Shown here piece after piece: positions 46,288 through 54,740 of a DNA stretch of 64,000 nucleotides (positions are counted from its first letter, which is position 1; every line of letters starts with the position of its first letter). Source of the stretch: Conchocele bisecta (lineage: Eukaryota > Mollusca > Bivalvia > Lucinida > Thyasiridae); assembly GCA_029237695.1 (NCBI GenBank), contig CM055265.1, positions 217,175,679 through 217,239,678 on the forward strand, given 5' to 3'. The notes below the pieces were generated by a model. That model worked only from the letters and a program-made list of their open reading frames with translations, was not told where the DNA came from and did no database searches. Both the position numbers and the translations under genes were made by a program.

Positions 46288-46596
46288 TTAATGCAATTTC
46301 AATGCGTCCGCGTGCGATAGTTTATTTTCCAACACGGCATTTTCCTCCTCCACTTTTGCTAATTTATTTCGCAGATCAGCAACTAATTCTACCAGCTCCA
46401 GTCTACCACGTTCCCCCCTAGCCACAGGGCAGCGTAGTTGCTTATGTCTACAAAGAGTTTGTGCACTAACGAACTTACAGGGGCATCTGGGGCATTGAAA
46501 TTGTGGGGCGACACAAGGAAACTTTCTGCGTCTCGATATATGCCTTCGTAGATAGTCTTTACAAGCAAAAGTCTTACAACAAGTAGCACACTCCAT
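46288..46596 (-). CDS. C2H2-type zinc finger and coiled-coil protein
   Basis: 102 codons from ATG 46594-46596; the frame extends upstream, but the N-terminal extension is AT-coded low complexity, so the start before ECATCC is preferred. Two fingers are visible: CATCCKTFACKDYLRRH and CPRCPCKFVSAQTLCRHKQL with Cys/His ligands, partly C2HC. The C-terminal third has a heptad pattern (VELVADLRNKLAKVEEENAV) expected to form a coiled coil. Likely a DNA-binding regulatory protein of the element. A variant of the GTCCAATT motif lies upstream. Part of its coding sequence (46321-46353) is repeated next to the right inverted repeat at 63250-63282. Confidence 0.75.
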   Translation of the reverse strand: MECATCCKTFACKDYLRRHISRRRKFPCVAPQFQCPRCPCKFVSAQTLCRHKQLRCPVARGERGRLELVELVADLRNKLAKVEEENAVLENKLSHADALKLH

Positions 46597-46630
46597 TTTT
46601 TTTTGTATATATATGTATATGTTTATGTTT

Positions 46631-46676
46631 AATTGGACATGAAAAAACATCATGTGTAAATTTTTCATGTCCAATT
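46631..46676. promoter_or_regulatory. Palindrome in the divergent intergenic region
   Basis: AATTGGACATGAAAAA and TTTTTCATGTCCAATT form a hairpin or symmetrical binding site, with the GTCCAATT motif on both arms. It lies between the start of the zinc-finger gene (minus) and that of the polymerase fusion (plus), so it may be a shared bidirectional promoter. Confidence 0.5.
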
Positions 46677-46687
46677 GAACAGATAAA
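46669..46687 (+). promoter_or_regulatory. Repeated upstream motif before the polymerase gene
   Basis: Exact GTCCAATTGAACAGATAAA copy followed by TCTCATAGTTATAT, 25 bp before ATG 46712. Matches 45882-45900 including the following 14 bases. Confidence 0.5.
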
Positions 46688-46711
46688 TCTCATAGTTATA
46701 TTACAGAAAAT

Positions 46712-47905
46712 ATGATAAAGCCAGAAATAGAAAGTTTGCGAAGAGAAGCCGAATCTCTATGGATTACTTATAGTAAACGGTTGAGAGTTAGGGGGTTGAC
46801 AAATCTTATAAACTCCACAAAGAATGAGGCGCTTATGAAGCGGTTTACCCGCGCCCACAAACGAGGAGCCTTTAAAGACCTGTCACTAGCGGAGGAAGTT
46901 GGTAACAGAATTCAAAAAGAAAGTATTGCGGGGTTAAGGGCCAGAGTAATCAAACCTTCAAGCACATCCCAAATTAGACGCACAGGCAACACAAATAATA
47001 AGAAAAAATCTATCGTTCGCGCGATAGTGGAAAAAGGTGAAGAAATATTGGGGGCTCACGATGAAACATTGGAAAAGGTAGGAAAGGGAAGACGGGTAGT
47101 TATATTATCCTTTCGTAAAAACATTGACATCAACGAGTCTGAACGCATGTCCGATAAAATCGCTCCGTATCTAACAACAAATTTTTATTTGAGATATTCA
47201 TATTCTTACAAGCTAGAACATATGGAGGAAACTGAAAATGGAAAACCTAAAACTATAATATTTCACAAAAATCTCGGTGGTAGCGAACCACTATCATCAA
47301 TGAAAACCGTTAAAAAATGGTTGTCAGATAAGGAGCAAACACGAATAATGTCCGATAAAATAGAGAGAACGAATACAAAGTGGAAGTTTGTAAGATGGGT
47401 AGAGGTTTTTGTAAAGTTAATACAGGGCAGTAGGGGAATAGATTTGGGACTACAATCCAAAGAAGCAGCAGGAGGAGAACTTCCAGAATGGTTGAGGAAT
47501 AGAAAAGGTATGTATTCTTTAGATAAGTATAATGACGACCTTTGTCTGTTCAGGTGTCTAGCTATGCACCTTGATAAAAAGATCAGACCTGACAGATGTA
47601 CAGAAAAAGCGAAAGAACTTAGTAAGCAATATTTCGGTAGTAATGTGGTTTCACCAATTCCCTTTTCCGATCTGAAAAAGGTTGAAGAGTTTTTTAAAAT
47701 TGGTATAGAAGTATATCAACCCACCAAATGTGACGTATGGTGGTTGAAAAAGGTACCAGCGCACTATGATGCAATAGGTAATAAACCAATGAAAATAGGA
47801 CTGTTTAATAATCACGCATTTCTGATAAAAAAAACCTTAAAAACCTATCTAAAATTTACGCCTGCGATAACTGCAAGCAGAAATTCACGAAAGCGAGTAA
47901 TATGA
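46712..47905 (+). CDS. N-terminal part of the polymerase fusion, OTU-like segment
   Basis: 397 codons from ATG 46712. Residues 1-130 are basic and helical. A C-terminal part has YNDDLCLFRCLAMHL and, about 100 residues on, LFNNHAFLIKK, which resembles the Cys and His boxes of OTU-like cysteine peptidases; such a domain is known upstream of the polymerase in related elements. The Asp-x-Cys-Leu-Phe-Arg spacing fits, but the canonical Gly-Asn is absent, so peptidase activity is uncertain. The frame ends just after an A8 run at 47827-47834. The minus-one frame there continues with a C2H2 finger (YACDNCKQKFTKASNMKRH) into the polymerase, so in the ancestor this was one protein. Confidence 0.7.
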   Translation: MIKPEIESLRREAESLWITYSKRLRVRGLTNLINSTKNEALMKRFTRAHKRGAFKDLSLAEEVGNRIQKESIAGLRARVIKPSSTSQIRRTGNTNNKKKSIVRAIVEKGEEILGAHDETLEKVGKGRRVVILSFRKNIDINESERMSDKIAPYLTTNFYLRYSYSYKLEHMEETENGKPKTIIFHKNLGGSEPLSSMKTVKKWLSDKEQTRIMSDKIERTNTKWKFVRWVEVFVKLIQGSRGIDLGLQSKEAAGGELPEWLRNRKGMYSLDKYNDDLCLFRCLAMHLDKKIRPDRCTEKAKELSKQYFGSNVVSPIPFSDLKKVEEFFKIGIEVYQPTKCDVWWLKKVPAHYDAIGNKPMKIGLFNNHAFLIKKTLKTYLKFTPAITASRNSRKRVI

Positions 47906-48831
47906 AGAGACACGGACCAACATGTATGAGAGGTGAGACAAAAGTAATATGTGATGGTAATTATTTAGAGCGCCCGCGTTCGTCGTTCGAGAAAGCGTTC
48001 TACCCAAAAGGTTCTAACAGTTATGGTGCGATCGATTGGATGCACTCTGTGGAAAAGCGGGAGGGAATTCACATTCACCACGAACAGTGCGGACACGGAG
48101 GTGAAAGATGGATTTTAGGAGCTCCGGTAGATGGATACTGTCCAGAAACCAATACCGTATATCAATATCACGGCTGTTACTGGCACGGGTGTGAGATTCA
48201 TGCAAAGCATGAAAAAGAAGAACGCGCATCCACAATGAGAAGAGATAAAGTTATTAGAAAAAGCAAAGAATTCAACCTAGTAGTTATGTGGGAATGCGAA
48301 TTTCAAAGAACGGGTAAAGATATAAAGATCGGTTGCGACACTACTCTTTATCCATATCAGATAGTATACGATTTTGAGGCGTATCTCCAGCCAGAAGTTG
48401 AAACTACTGGTAATAGTTTAAAGTACGAAGCTGAGCACGTTCCGGTAAGCGTTAGTATAGGAGATAATTTCTCAGGAACAGTAACTCATATTTGTGATAA
48501 ACATCCCGCAAAACTTATAGAAAAATTCGCAGAAGATTTGAAAGTCAGGGGAAAAGCTATAAGAGAAGAAGTATGGTCAAGATACGAGTTTAATACGGAA
48601 TATTTACGTGAAAAACAAATCGCCCAGATCGAACAGTGGATAGATCAAGTACCGGTTATAGGTTTTAACAGCAGTAAGTACGATATAAACTTAATAAAGA
48701 AATATTTAGTAGGTGAACTGTCATCAACAACGAAGAAAGTAATGGTTGGAAAAAGGGCGAACGCAACAATATTTCTATTTACTCCAGAGTTTAGATTTCT
48801 TGATGTAATACTTTACCTAGGACCCGTGTAA
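47902..48831 (+). pseudogene. polB: Polymerase B: endonuclease-like and exonuclease region
   Basis: 309 open codons, beginning inside the finger. Residues about 75-110 (VDGYCPETNTVYQYHGCYW then HGCEIH) match the endonuclease-like (VSR-type) module found ahead of the exonuclease in Polinton polymerases. YDFEAYL near residue 156 is exonuclease motif I (Asp, Glu), and FNSSKYDINLI near residue 254 corresponds to motif II. The frame stops at TAA 48829-48831 because of a one-base loss, after which the polymerase continues in another frame. Confidence 0.85.
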
Positions 48832-48968
48832 GTTACGATAGTTGGATAAAAGCCTGCGACTGCAAAGGACAGAAATCTTTCTTTCCTTACGAGTGGTTCG
48901 ATTCTACAGACAAGCTGGATTACCCGGGACTACCGGATATAGAATTGGTATTCCAAACTATCTGGGAA

Positions 48969-49272
48969 AATGTTACTAGACGAAACAGAATTAAGCAAAT
49001 GTCGTAGAATTTTCGAAGAAAATAATATGAAAACTTTCAGAGATTGGTTGAAATATTATAACGATTTAGATGTAGCACCGTTCCTAGAAGCTGTGGGGAA
49101 AATGTGTGAATTTTATAAACAATGTTACTAGACGAAACAGAATTAAGCAAATGTCGTAGAATTTTCGAAGAAAATAATATGAAAACTTTCAGAGATTGGT
49201 TGAAATATTATAACGATTTAGATGTAGCACCGTTCCTAGAAGCTGTGGGGAAAATGTGTGAATTTTATAAAC
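48969..49272 (+). repeat. 152-bp exact tandem duplication in polymerase B
   Basis: AATGTTACTAGACGAAACAG starts at 48969 and again at 49121, and the copies appear identical through TGAATTTTATAAAC. 152 is not a multiple of three, so the duplication shifts the frame. Its perfect identity implies a recent event or an assembly join. Confidence 0.9.
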
Positions 49273-50339
49273 ACAGGGGTGTAGATATCTTCAAAGACGC
49301 GGTAACACTACCGGGTGTGGCTATACAATATTTATTGAGAGGAACCATTAAAGAACAACAATCTTCAAAGACGATTATACCGGAGGATGCTCTATGCGCG
49401 CCGAAAGAAGAAACATACAAAATGATGAAAGACGCTCTAGTTGGTGGTCCATCAATAGTATTTACACGATATGCAGAAGCCGGTGTTTCAAATATTAGAG
49501 TGGGTTCCAAACCTTGCGAGGCTGTTTTGGGGTACGACACAAACGCGTTATATTTATCTACGTTAAATAAAGAGATGCCATGTGGGAAAGAAACTATACA
49601 TCATATAAATAACCCACATGATCCTAAACTTATTAAAAAGTTTAGTAAAAGAGTTTTATCCGGAGACTGGTTTGGGTTTGCGGAGGTGGAAATAGAAGTT
49701 CCACACAACTTAAAAGATAAGTTTTCCGAAATGTCTCCACTTTTTATAAACAGAGAAGTAGAGGTTGATGAAGTTCCCGCGCACATGTTAAAATATTTAA
49801 AAGATACTGGCCGAACTAGAGGAAACGGAAGAAAATTGGTGGGATCTATGTCGGCCACTAAAGTATTGCTGTATGCGCCACTGTTGAAATGGTATTTAAA
49901 ACACGGCCTAGAAATAACGGGAGTTCATCGTGTTATAGATTATATTAGTGGTAAACCCTTCGAATGGTTCGCTAAAGAAGTTACAGCCGCAAGACGAACG
50001 GGGGATGTAGAACCAAATAAGAAACCGGTGGCCGACATAATGAAATTATTAGGAAACTCGTGTTGTGGAAAAATGATCGAGGCAACGGAGAGACATTTAA
50101 ATACGACATATACGCGAGACGAAACCTGTGTTGACAAAGCATTAAGATCCGCGTATTTTGATGATTTGGAAGAGATAGGAGATGCGTACGAAATATCTTC
50201 CCGAAAACCCAGGTGTGCAGTAAAGAGACCCTTCCACTGTGGAATAGCGGTTTATCAACACGCTAAATTGAGAATGTTGGAATTTTACTACGACTTTCTA
50301 GACAAATACGTTAAAAGAGAAGACTTTGAATTAATATAG
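49122..50339 (+). pseudogene. polB: Polymerase B: palm and fingers region up to an amber stop
   Basis: 405 open codons. GYDTNALYLSTL is polymerase motif A (Asp metal ligand, then SLYP-like), and MKLLGNSCCGKMIE is motif B (Lys..Asn-Ser-x-x-Gly). DVAPFLEAVGKMCEFY and the following GVDIFKDAVTLPGV are typical of the region after the exonuclease in protein-primed enzymes. The frame ends at TAG 50337-50339 and resumes in the same frame with motif C at 50340. Confidence 0.9.
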
Positions 50340-50795
50340 ATGGACACGGATAGTATGTATATAGGAGTTAGTGGAAAAATGAAGGAATTGATTAGACCTA
50401 ACTTACTAGACGAGTTTGAAAAAGAAAAAAATAAATGGTTGGCTTGGGATAAATGGAGCCAAAGAGAGCCAGGACTTTTCAAAATGGAATTTAGCGGAGA
50501 TAGGGCGATAGCGTTATCTAGTAAGTGTTATTTCGTAGAAAAACTTAATTCAATTAATAAATACTCTGCGAAAGGAATGTCCAAGAGAACTAACAATTTA
50601 AATTGGGATAGATATAAACGAGTACTAAGTGAAACTACAGAAGATGGAAAACACATTATAGATGTAGCGCAAAATAGAGGATTTAAAATGAAAGACGGCG
50701 TTATGAAAACGTACTGTCAACGAAAATTAGGACTATCGGCGTACTACGATAAAAGACGCATGTTATCGGACGGAATACATACGGAACCTCTCTAA
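50340..50795 (+). pseudogene. polB: Polymerase B: motif C and thumb
   Basis: 151 open codons in the same frame as 49122-50339. It begins MDTDSMYIG, the catalytic motif C with two Asp residues, followed by the KxY-containing thumb (FVEKLNSINKYSAKGMSKR). ATG at 50340 is part of motif C, not a true start. The stop at 50793-50795 overlaps the stop of the convergent integrase gene by a few bases. Confidence 0.88.
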
Positions 50796-51808
50796 AGACT
50801 CTGTCGATCCGGGGGCAGCTGGGTGTCAGAAGGCACCATAAGAAGTTCTTCACGAACAAACGCGCGAGATGGACCATCAGTCAAATAGTAGAGCACGGGT
50901 TCATCGGGTTTGGTAATAGATCGATCTATATGATATACATTGAGAGACCACACGGGATCAGTCGCGCGGCGGCTGCCACCTTTGAGCTCTCCCGGTTGAT
51001 AGAGGTACCGGACGTCAACATCCGATGGAAGTGCAATCGCCGATTGCTGCTCCTCTAAACCAACGGGTCGCCCGCGCGAGATGGCAGAGGGCTTGCTCGT
51101 CACCCTTTTAAACTTGATAGCATCTACAGGCTTCTTACCTATCAATCTGGTCACCTCTCCGTTCAGTGCGGAGACCACGGCGGGCAATCTGGCCACCCAC
51201 TCGGTCGATCGCGAATGAGGGTCTACAAGTTCTTTAGGGTATTGGTGTCCGAACAGTCTCTCAGCCAGGGTTCGATTGAAGCGCTCCATGATCCCCTGGT
51301 CCCGGTGGATGTTGACGCGGCCGCGTCTGATAGAAACTTTGTGCTTAGACAATAGATGAGAGACCGCGGCCGGGATCGACCTGGAGAAGATTTGGCCAAT
51401 TGAGTGGACTCCTTTTATATATTCGGGAAAGAGCCTCGGCCACCTCCTTAGACTCTTTCGTAGCCAACGGCTCAGCCCCCTTATAGCGACTCGCTACGTC
51501 AACGACTGTCAGTGCGTACTTGTACGTTTTGCGACCGACGCGATCGTGAGGGAGAAACAGGAGATCCGCTTGGTGAACTTGGTTTGGCACCGGCACGTCG
51601 AATTTCGGGCGCGAATATTGCGAGGCGCGGGTAAATATATCTGCCAGATGGCCTGCTTCTTGAGCCATTCCTTGACAACGTTTTCTGAAACCCTGGTCGC
51701 CGCCGTGAGGTTCTTGATGGCCGCGAGTCCCTTCCAGTAGCCGCGTGGGCTATAGTACGTATTCGCCAGCTTGCGCGTTAGTGTGGTATCAAGTTTGCGC
51801 GTGTTCAT
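50792..51808 (-). pseudogene. Retrovirus-like DDE integrase, two frame breaks
   Basis: Integrase of the Polinton type, which joins the element ends to host DNA. Three pieces in different frames: 51808 to about 51600 (start MNTRKLDTTL, then VKEWLKKQAIW), 51668-51345 with the first catalytic Asp (HQADLLFLPHD) and the second (LLQVDPGR), and 51352-50792 with the catalytic Glu region (IMERFNRTLAERLFGHQYP) and a C-terminal part (VLYYLTDGPSRAFVREELL) that is characteristic of the family. Breaks lie near 51600-51640 and 51350-51375. The second removes the residues just after the second Asp. Confidence 0.9.
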
Positions 51809-52142
51809 CGTATGCGATGTATTCTAATATATCGGACAATCTCCAACATGCACCCACCAGTTCGTCCGGTAACTGCGTCGTTAATAATAAACCTTTGTTG
51901 GAAGTACAATCACATTTGGAGGTTAAGTTCTGAAGGAACTCGGAGGAATCTAATTCATCGATTGGAGTTGAGGAGGATTCTAATAACCGCTTTGCGAAAA
52001 GGGTGGCCGCTTTTCCGTCCTCCCGCCACGTCTCGAGAGAATCTTGGGCCAGACGAATCATACTCTTTGCACCAGCTATACGATGTTTATGGGCAGTGTA
52101 GCCTACATCGATCATAGCGTAATAAAGTTCGTCAACTAACAT
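51789..52142 (-). CDS. Hypothetical helical protein
   Basis: 117 codons, intact, ATG 52140-52142. The product appears mostly helical and acidic (SMIRLAQDSLETWREDGKAA), without membrane segment or motif. It overlaps the start of the integrase gene by 20 bp, so the two may be co-transcribed. I do not recognise the family. Confidence 0.6.
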   Translation of the reverse strand: MLVDELYYAMIDVGYTAHKHRIAGAKSMIRLAQDSLETWREDGKAATLFAKRLLESSSTPIDELDSSEFLQNLTSKCDCTSNKGLLLTTQLPDELVGACWRLSDILEYIAYDEHAQT

Positions 52143-52213
52143 CGTTCTATATATATATTTATAAAAAAAAAAAAAAAATTAAAATAATTATTAATTTTGT
52201 AAAAATTATTAAT
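52143..52213. other. AT-rich intergenic motif
   Basis: A15 run followed by AATTATTAATTTTGTAAAAA TTATTAATTT. Its reverse complement shares AATAATTTTTACAAAA with 62613-62665 and resembles 53938-53975 and 63188-63225. Confidence 0.5.
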
Positions 52214-52640
52214 TTAAAATTTCGATTGAATATAGTAGCCGACGAAACCCACCACACCCATTCCCACGACGATGAACGCGATCTCGCGGTCTTTTTGGGC
52301 CTCTGACGGTACATAGAAATCTGAAAGTTGGGGCTCGCGATCCAGCGAGCCTTTTCTGTGGATATGCCAGCGCGTACTCGCGGTTGGCTTCTTCAACGTT
52401 CTGGAAAGTTTGCGCGGCGTGATTCTGGCGGCGAAGCTCTTCGTTGACCCAGTCCAGATGGGCGGTTCGTTTTTTCGACCATGCTTCATTTGCGCTATTG
52501 AGTTGTTCTACAGCTAAATCGTGACGCTCGCGCTCCTCATCCGCGTTCGAGTTTTGTAGTTTAGAGAATAGAAAGTTGCTGCCGCTGAACGCCAATGTGT
52601 TCACGAGCGTTCCTCCTACTATTATTCCGATCGAAGCCAT
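52214..52640 (-). pseudogene. Conserved Polinton membrane protein, one frame break
   Basis: Starts MASIGIIVGGTLVNTLAFSG at 52640, a hydrophobic N-terminus, then a long charged helix (HDLAVEQLNSANEAWSKKRT), and in a second frame a C-terminal single transmembrane segment (IAFIVVGMGVVGFVGYYIQS) ending at 52214. The frame changes in the AAAA run at 52352-52355. This architecture recurs in Polintons of marine invertebrates; function unknown, probably virion or membrane associated. Overlap and spacing to 52642 suggest one transcription unit. Confidence 0.75.
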
Positions 52641-52641
52641 T

Positions 52642-52875
52642 TTATTTCCATATATTAACGGGTATAATTCCGGCTTTAATTAGATAATCTCGGGTCCAAA
52701 CTGCACCCGTTACACCCAAGGTCACGAGCCCTATGTCTCTCACAATAAAGTCCAATTTGGGAGTGGGCCCTCCTAAGACCATCTTTCCTGCTCGAGCATA
52801 CACGATACTGAGACCCGATATCACCACGGCGTGATAAAGCGCATTCAATATCATTTTACACTCACGTTCAGCCAT
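52642..52875 (-). CDS. Small membrane protein of the element
   Basis: 77 codons, intact. Two hydrophobic stretches (LYHAVVISGLSIVYARAGK, IGLVTLGVTGAVW) and an end IKAGIIPVNIWK. It belongs to a short conserved protein seen in this position in related elements; role unknown. Its start overlaps the end of the upstream gene by one base, and the next gene follows after one base, consistent with a compact minus-strand unit. Confidence 0.75.
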   Translation of the reverse strand: MAERECKMILNALYHAVVISGLSIVYARAGKMVLGGPTPKLDFIVRDIGLVTLGVTGAVWTRDYLIKAGIIPVNIWK

Positions 52876-53384
52876 TATTGCATATAAAAGGGATCGCGTT
52901 TAATATTTAAATGGGGCGCATCCCTCAACACTGTTGAACGCGATTGGATTGGAACCGCATCCAACAGTGTTCGTGGTTGTTTTTCCAATTTCAACCTTGT
53001 TGATGATTGGGGGTACCTGTTGTTGAAACGGTAAAGCACATACAGGGTGCCCATAACCGACAGACCACCAACAACAACCCACGGGATCCAATCAGTTGGA
53101 GCAATCGGTTTCGATCCAATAGCGATTGGGGGAGAAACAGCTGCCACCGGGTGTTTTGCCGTCTCTGTCCCCGATTGCAACGACCGTTTGGCCTCTCGAA
53201 GCTCGGTGAGTATTTTATCTTGTTTAGCTTTTCATGTGGCAGCAGCCGCTCTCCCAGCCGCCTGTCTTTTGGGATTTTTTATACGCGGTATGTCATCCAG
53301 TGGCGGAGTAACACTCGGGTTCGATTGTGTTGGAGCAATCGGGTTCAACTCCGTCACTCTCGCGGGTGTGTCTTGTGTCATCAT
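52875..53384 (-). pseudogene. Pro-rich, coiled, single-pass membrane protein, one frame break
   Basis: ATG 53382-53384 opens a Pro/Thr/Asn-rich leader ending DDIPRIKNPKRQAAGRAAAA, then TGA at 53232-53234. The adjacent frame carries on with a Lys/Glu helix, TDWIPWVVVGGLSVMGTLYV (transmembrane segment) and a basic tail, ending at 52875. One base change near 53230-53240 explains the split. Without the break it would be about 170 residues. Function unknown; likely a virion membrane or structural component. Confidence 0.65.
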
Positions 53385-53935
53385 TTATAATATTAGGGCT
53401 TATAGTTCGTGGGCATATATGTCCAAATTGACAGTGTTTACCCGTGGTCAACGCGGTTGTCAGCGGAGCTAAGTACATTCCAAACTTGTGATAAATTGAG
53501 CAGCATGCTGTTCTAAGAGTGTGTCCTATAAAAGTGTCAGTCTCTAGATCGCGAATCAACCCCGCGGTGTCTGGTATAGGGAGAAGTATACTAACGGTGG
53601 TAGCGTACAAATGAATAGCCGCCGATCCGAGAGTTTTTGTCATCTCCGCACCTAATTTGGATTCGTATCGCGCGTACATCGTATCGACCTCCGCATCTGA
53701 CATCTTATCCACCTGACAAACTGAGAGACGCCTACCGAGATAATGCTCCGACTGTCCCCCAGCAACCAGCGCAGCTAGACGCTCGCGACGCGCCGCGTTT
53801 TCATTTCCTTTCGGGACCGTATCGGCAGCCATGTCGGCAGTTCGTGCTGACAGGTGTTCCTACAGTTTCAGTTGTGTCAGCAGTCGGAGCGACTGTTTCT
53901 TCCATTAGCTGATCGAGAAGTTCGTCGCAGTTCAT
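53293..53935 (-). pseudogene. Conserved hypothetical Polinton protein, one frame break
   Basis: ATG 53933-53935 (MNCDELLDQLMEETVAPTAD) begins an acidic leader. Near 53830-53840 the frame changes to that of 53832, which continues with RRERLAALVAGGQ, VDKMSDAEVDTMYARYESKL and FGMYLAPLTTALTTGKHCQF. The central part is a recognisable conserved protein of these elements, usually about 180-200 residues, of unknown function. Its 3' end overlaps the start of the next gene (53384) in a different frame. The last 35 codons may be read beyond the ancestral stop. Confidence 0.7.
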
Positions 53936-54054
53936 TATTGCTAATTTTCTTAAAATTAATTTAATTATTCTTACAAGTCTCATAAGTCTAACATATTGCC
54001 AAGCGCACCACCAGATACTTATGATCACCGTTATGCTGGCAATAAAGCTCGCAG

Positions 54055-54245
54055 CGGAGCAACACATTCTTAGCAATTGCTCAGCATTGTTAAGCATTTT
54101 CTCAGCATTGTTAAGTATTTGTTAAGCATTGTTCAACATTGTTCAGAAATTGCTTAGCATTGCTCAGCATTTGTTCAGCATTGCTCAGTAAATGCTCAGC
54201 ATTGTTCAGCATATGCTCAGCATTGTTAATCATTTACTCAGCAGT
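54055..54245. repeat. TTGCTCAGCA repeat array
   Basis: About 14 degenerate copies of a 10-13 bp unit TTG(C/T)TCAGCAT or TTGTTAAGCAT. Many contain TGCTnAGCA-like dyads. It fills the gap between the ATPase 3' end and the next minus-strand gene. Non-coding. Confidence 0.85.
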
Positions 54246-54247
54246 TA

Positions 54248-54740
54248 CTAATTAATTACATTATAAGCAGTTGGTTGATCAGTCTTTAGCAGAAGCTTGG
54301 TGTGCTTAGTTTCCGAATGTATCTGTCGAACCTCCAGGCGCTCCTCGCGCGTTGGGATAACGTCGTTCTCTCTAAGACATTCATCGAATGAGTCTCGGTC
54401 CTTGCAGTGGAAGAGGGCGACCCATTTTGTTTGCTCGCGCAGATCCTTGAGGACGGCGTTGTACTTCTGAGTGGAGATCCATACGCTTTGCCTCGCATGG
54501 CGGCCAGAAAATGCGAGCCCTTCTTTTTGGTCATCGCCGCCTTGGCCGAGCAATCGTCAATCACGTATAGGGTGGGCTCTCCCTGGAATATTTGATAGAA
54601 GACACGCAGCCAACCGTGAAGCCTGTCGCCGGGGTCAATAACGTATACCTCAGGGTCGGTCCATATCCACTGACGCCGCTGGTAAGTATCGTTGTGCCGC
54701 ACAGTGGGACACAGGATCACAATGTGACGAAACGGGAACG
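54248..54740 (-). pseudogene. Packaging ATPase (FtsK/HerA type), N-terminus lost
   Basis: The frame from about 54738 reads VILCPTVRHNDTYQRRQW and a Walker B box, GEPTLYVIDDCSA, then KKKGSHFLAA. Near 54507-54513 it shifts to a frame with FSGRHARQSVWISTQKYN and ends at 54248. This is the genome-packaging ATPase of Polintons. No Walker A loop is present: the gene is joined directly to the end of the capsid gene, so a deletion has removed its first part. Non-functional as an ATPase. Confidence 0.85.

Larger units (their letters stand above)
46712..50795 (+). pseudogene. polB: Protein-primed DNA polymerase B gene, broken
   Basis: Whole polymerase locus of the element. It would replicate the linear genome by protein priming, as family B polymerases of Polintons, adenoviruses and some linear plasmids do. 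Lesions seen: minus-one frame change at the A8 run 47827-47834; loss of one base near 48825-48828; gain of one base near 48942-48944; a 152-bp tandem duplication (48969-49120 repeated at 49121-49272); an in-frame TAG at 50337-50339 immediately before catalytic motif C. Any one of these could be a consensus error, but together they indicate a non-functional gene. Confidence 0.88.

Noticed and set aside
50340..50795. Independent 151-codon gene starting at ATG 50340
   Set aside because: The ATG is part of polymerase motif C and the frame continues from the preceding polymerase segment across one amber codon.
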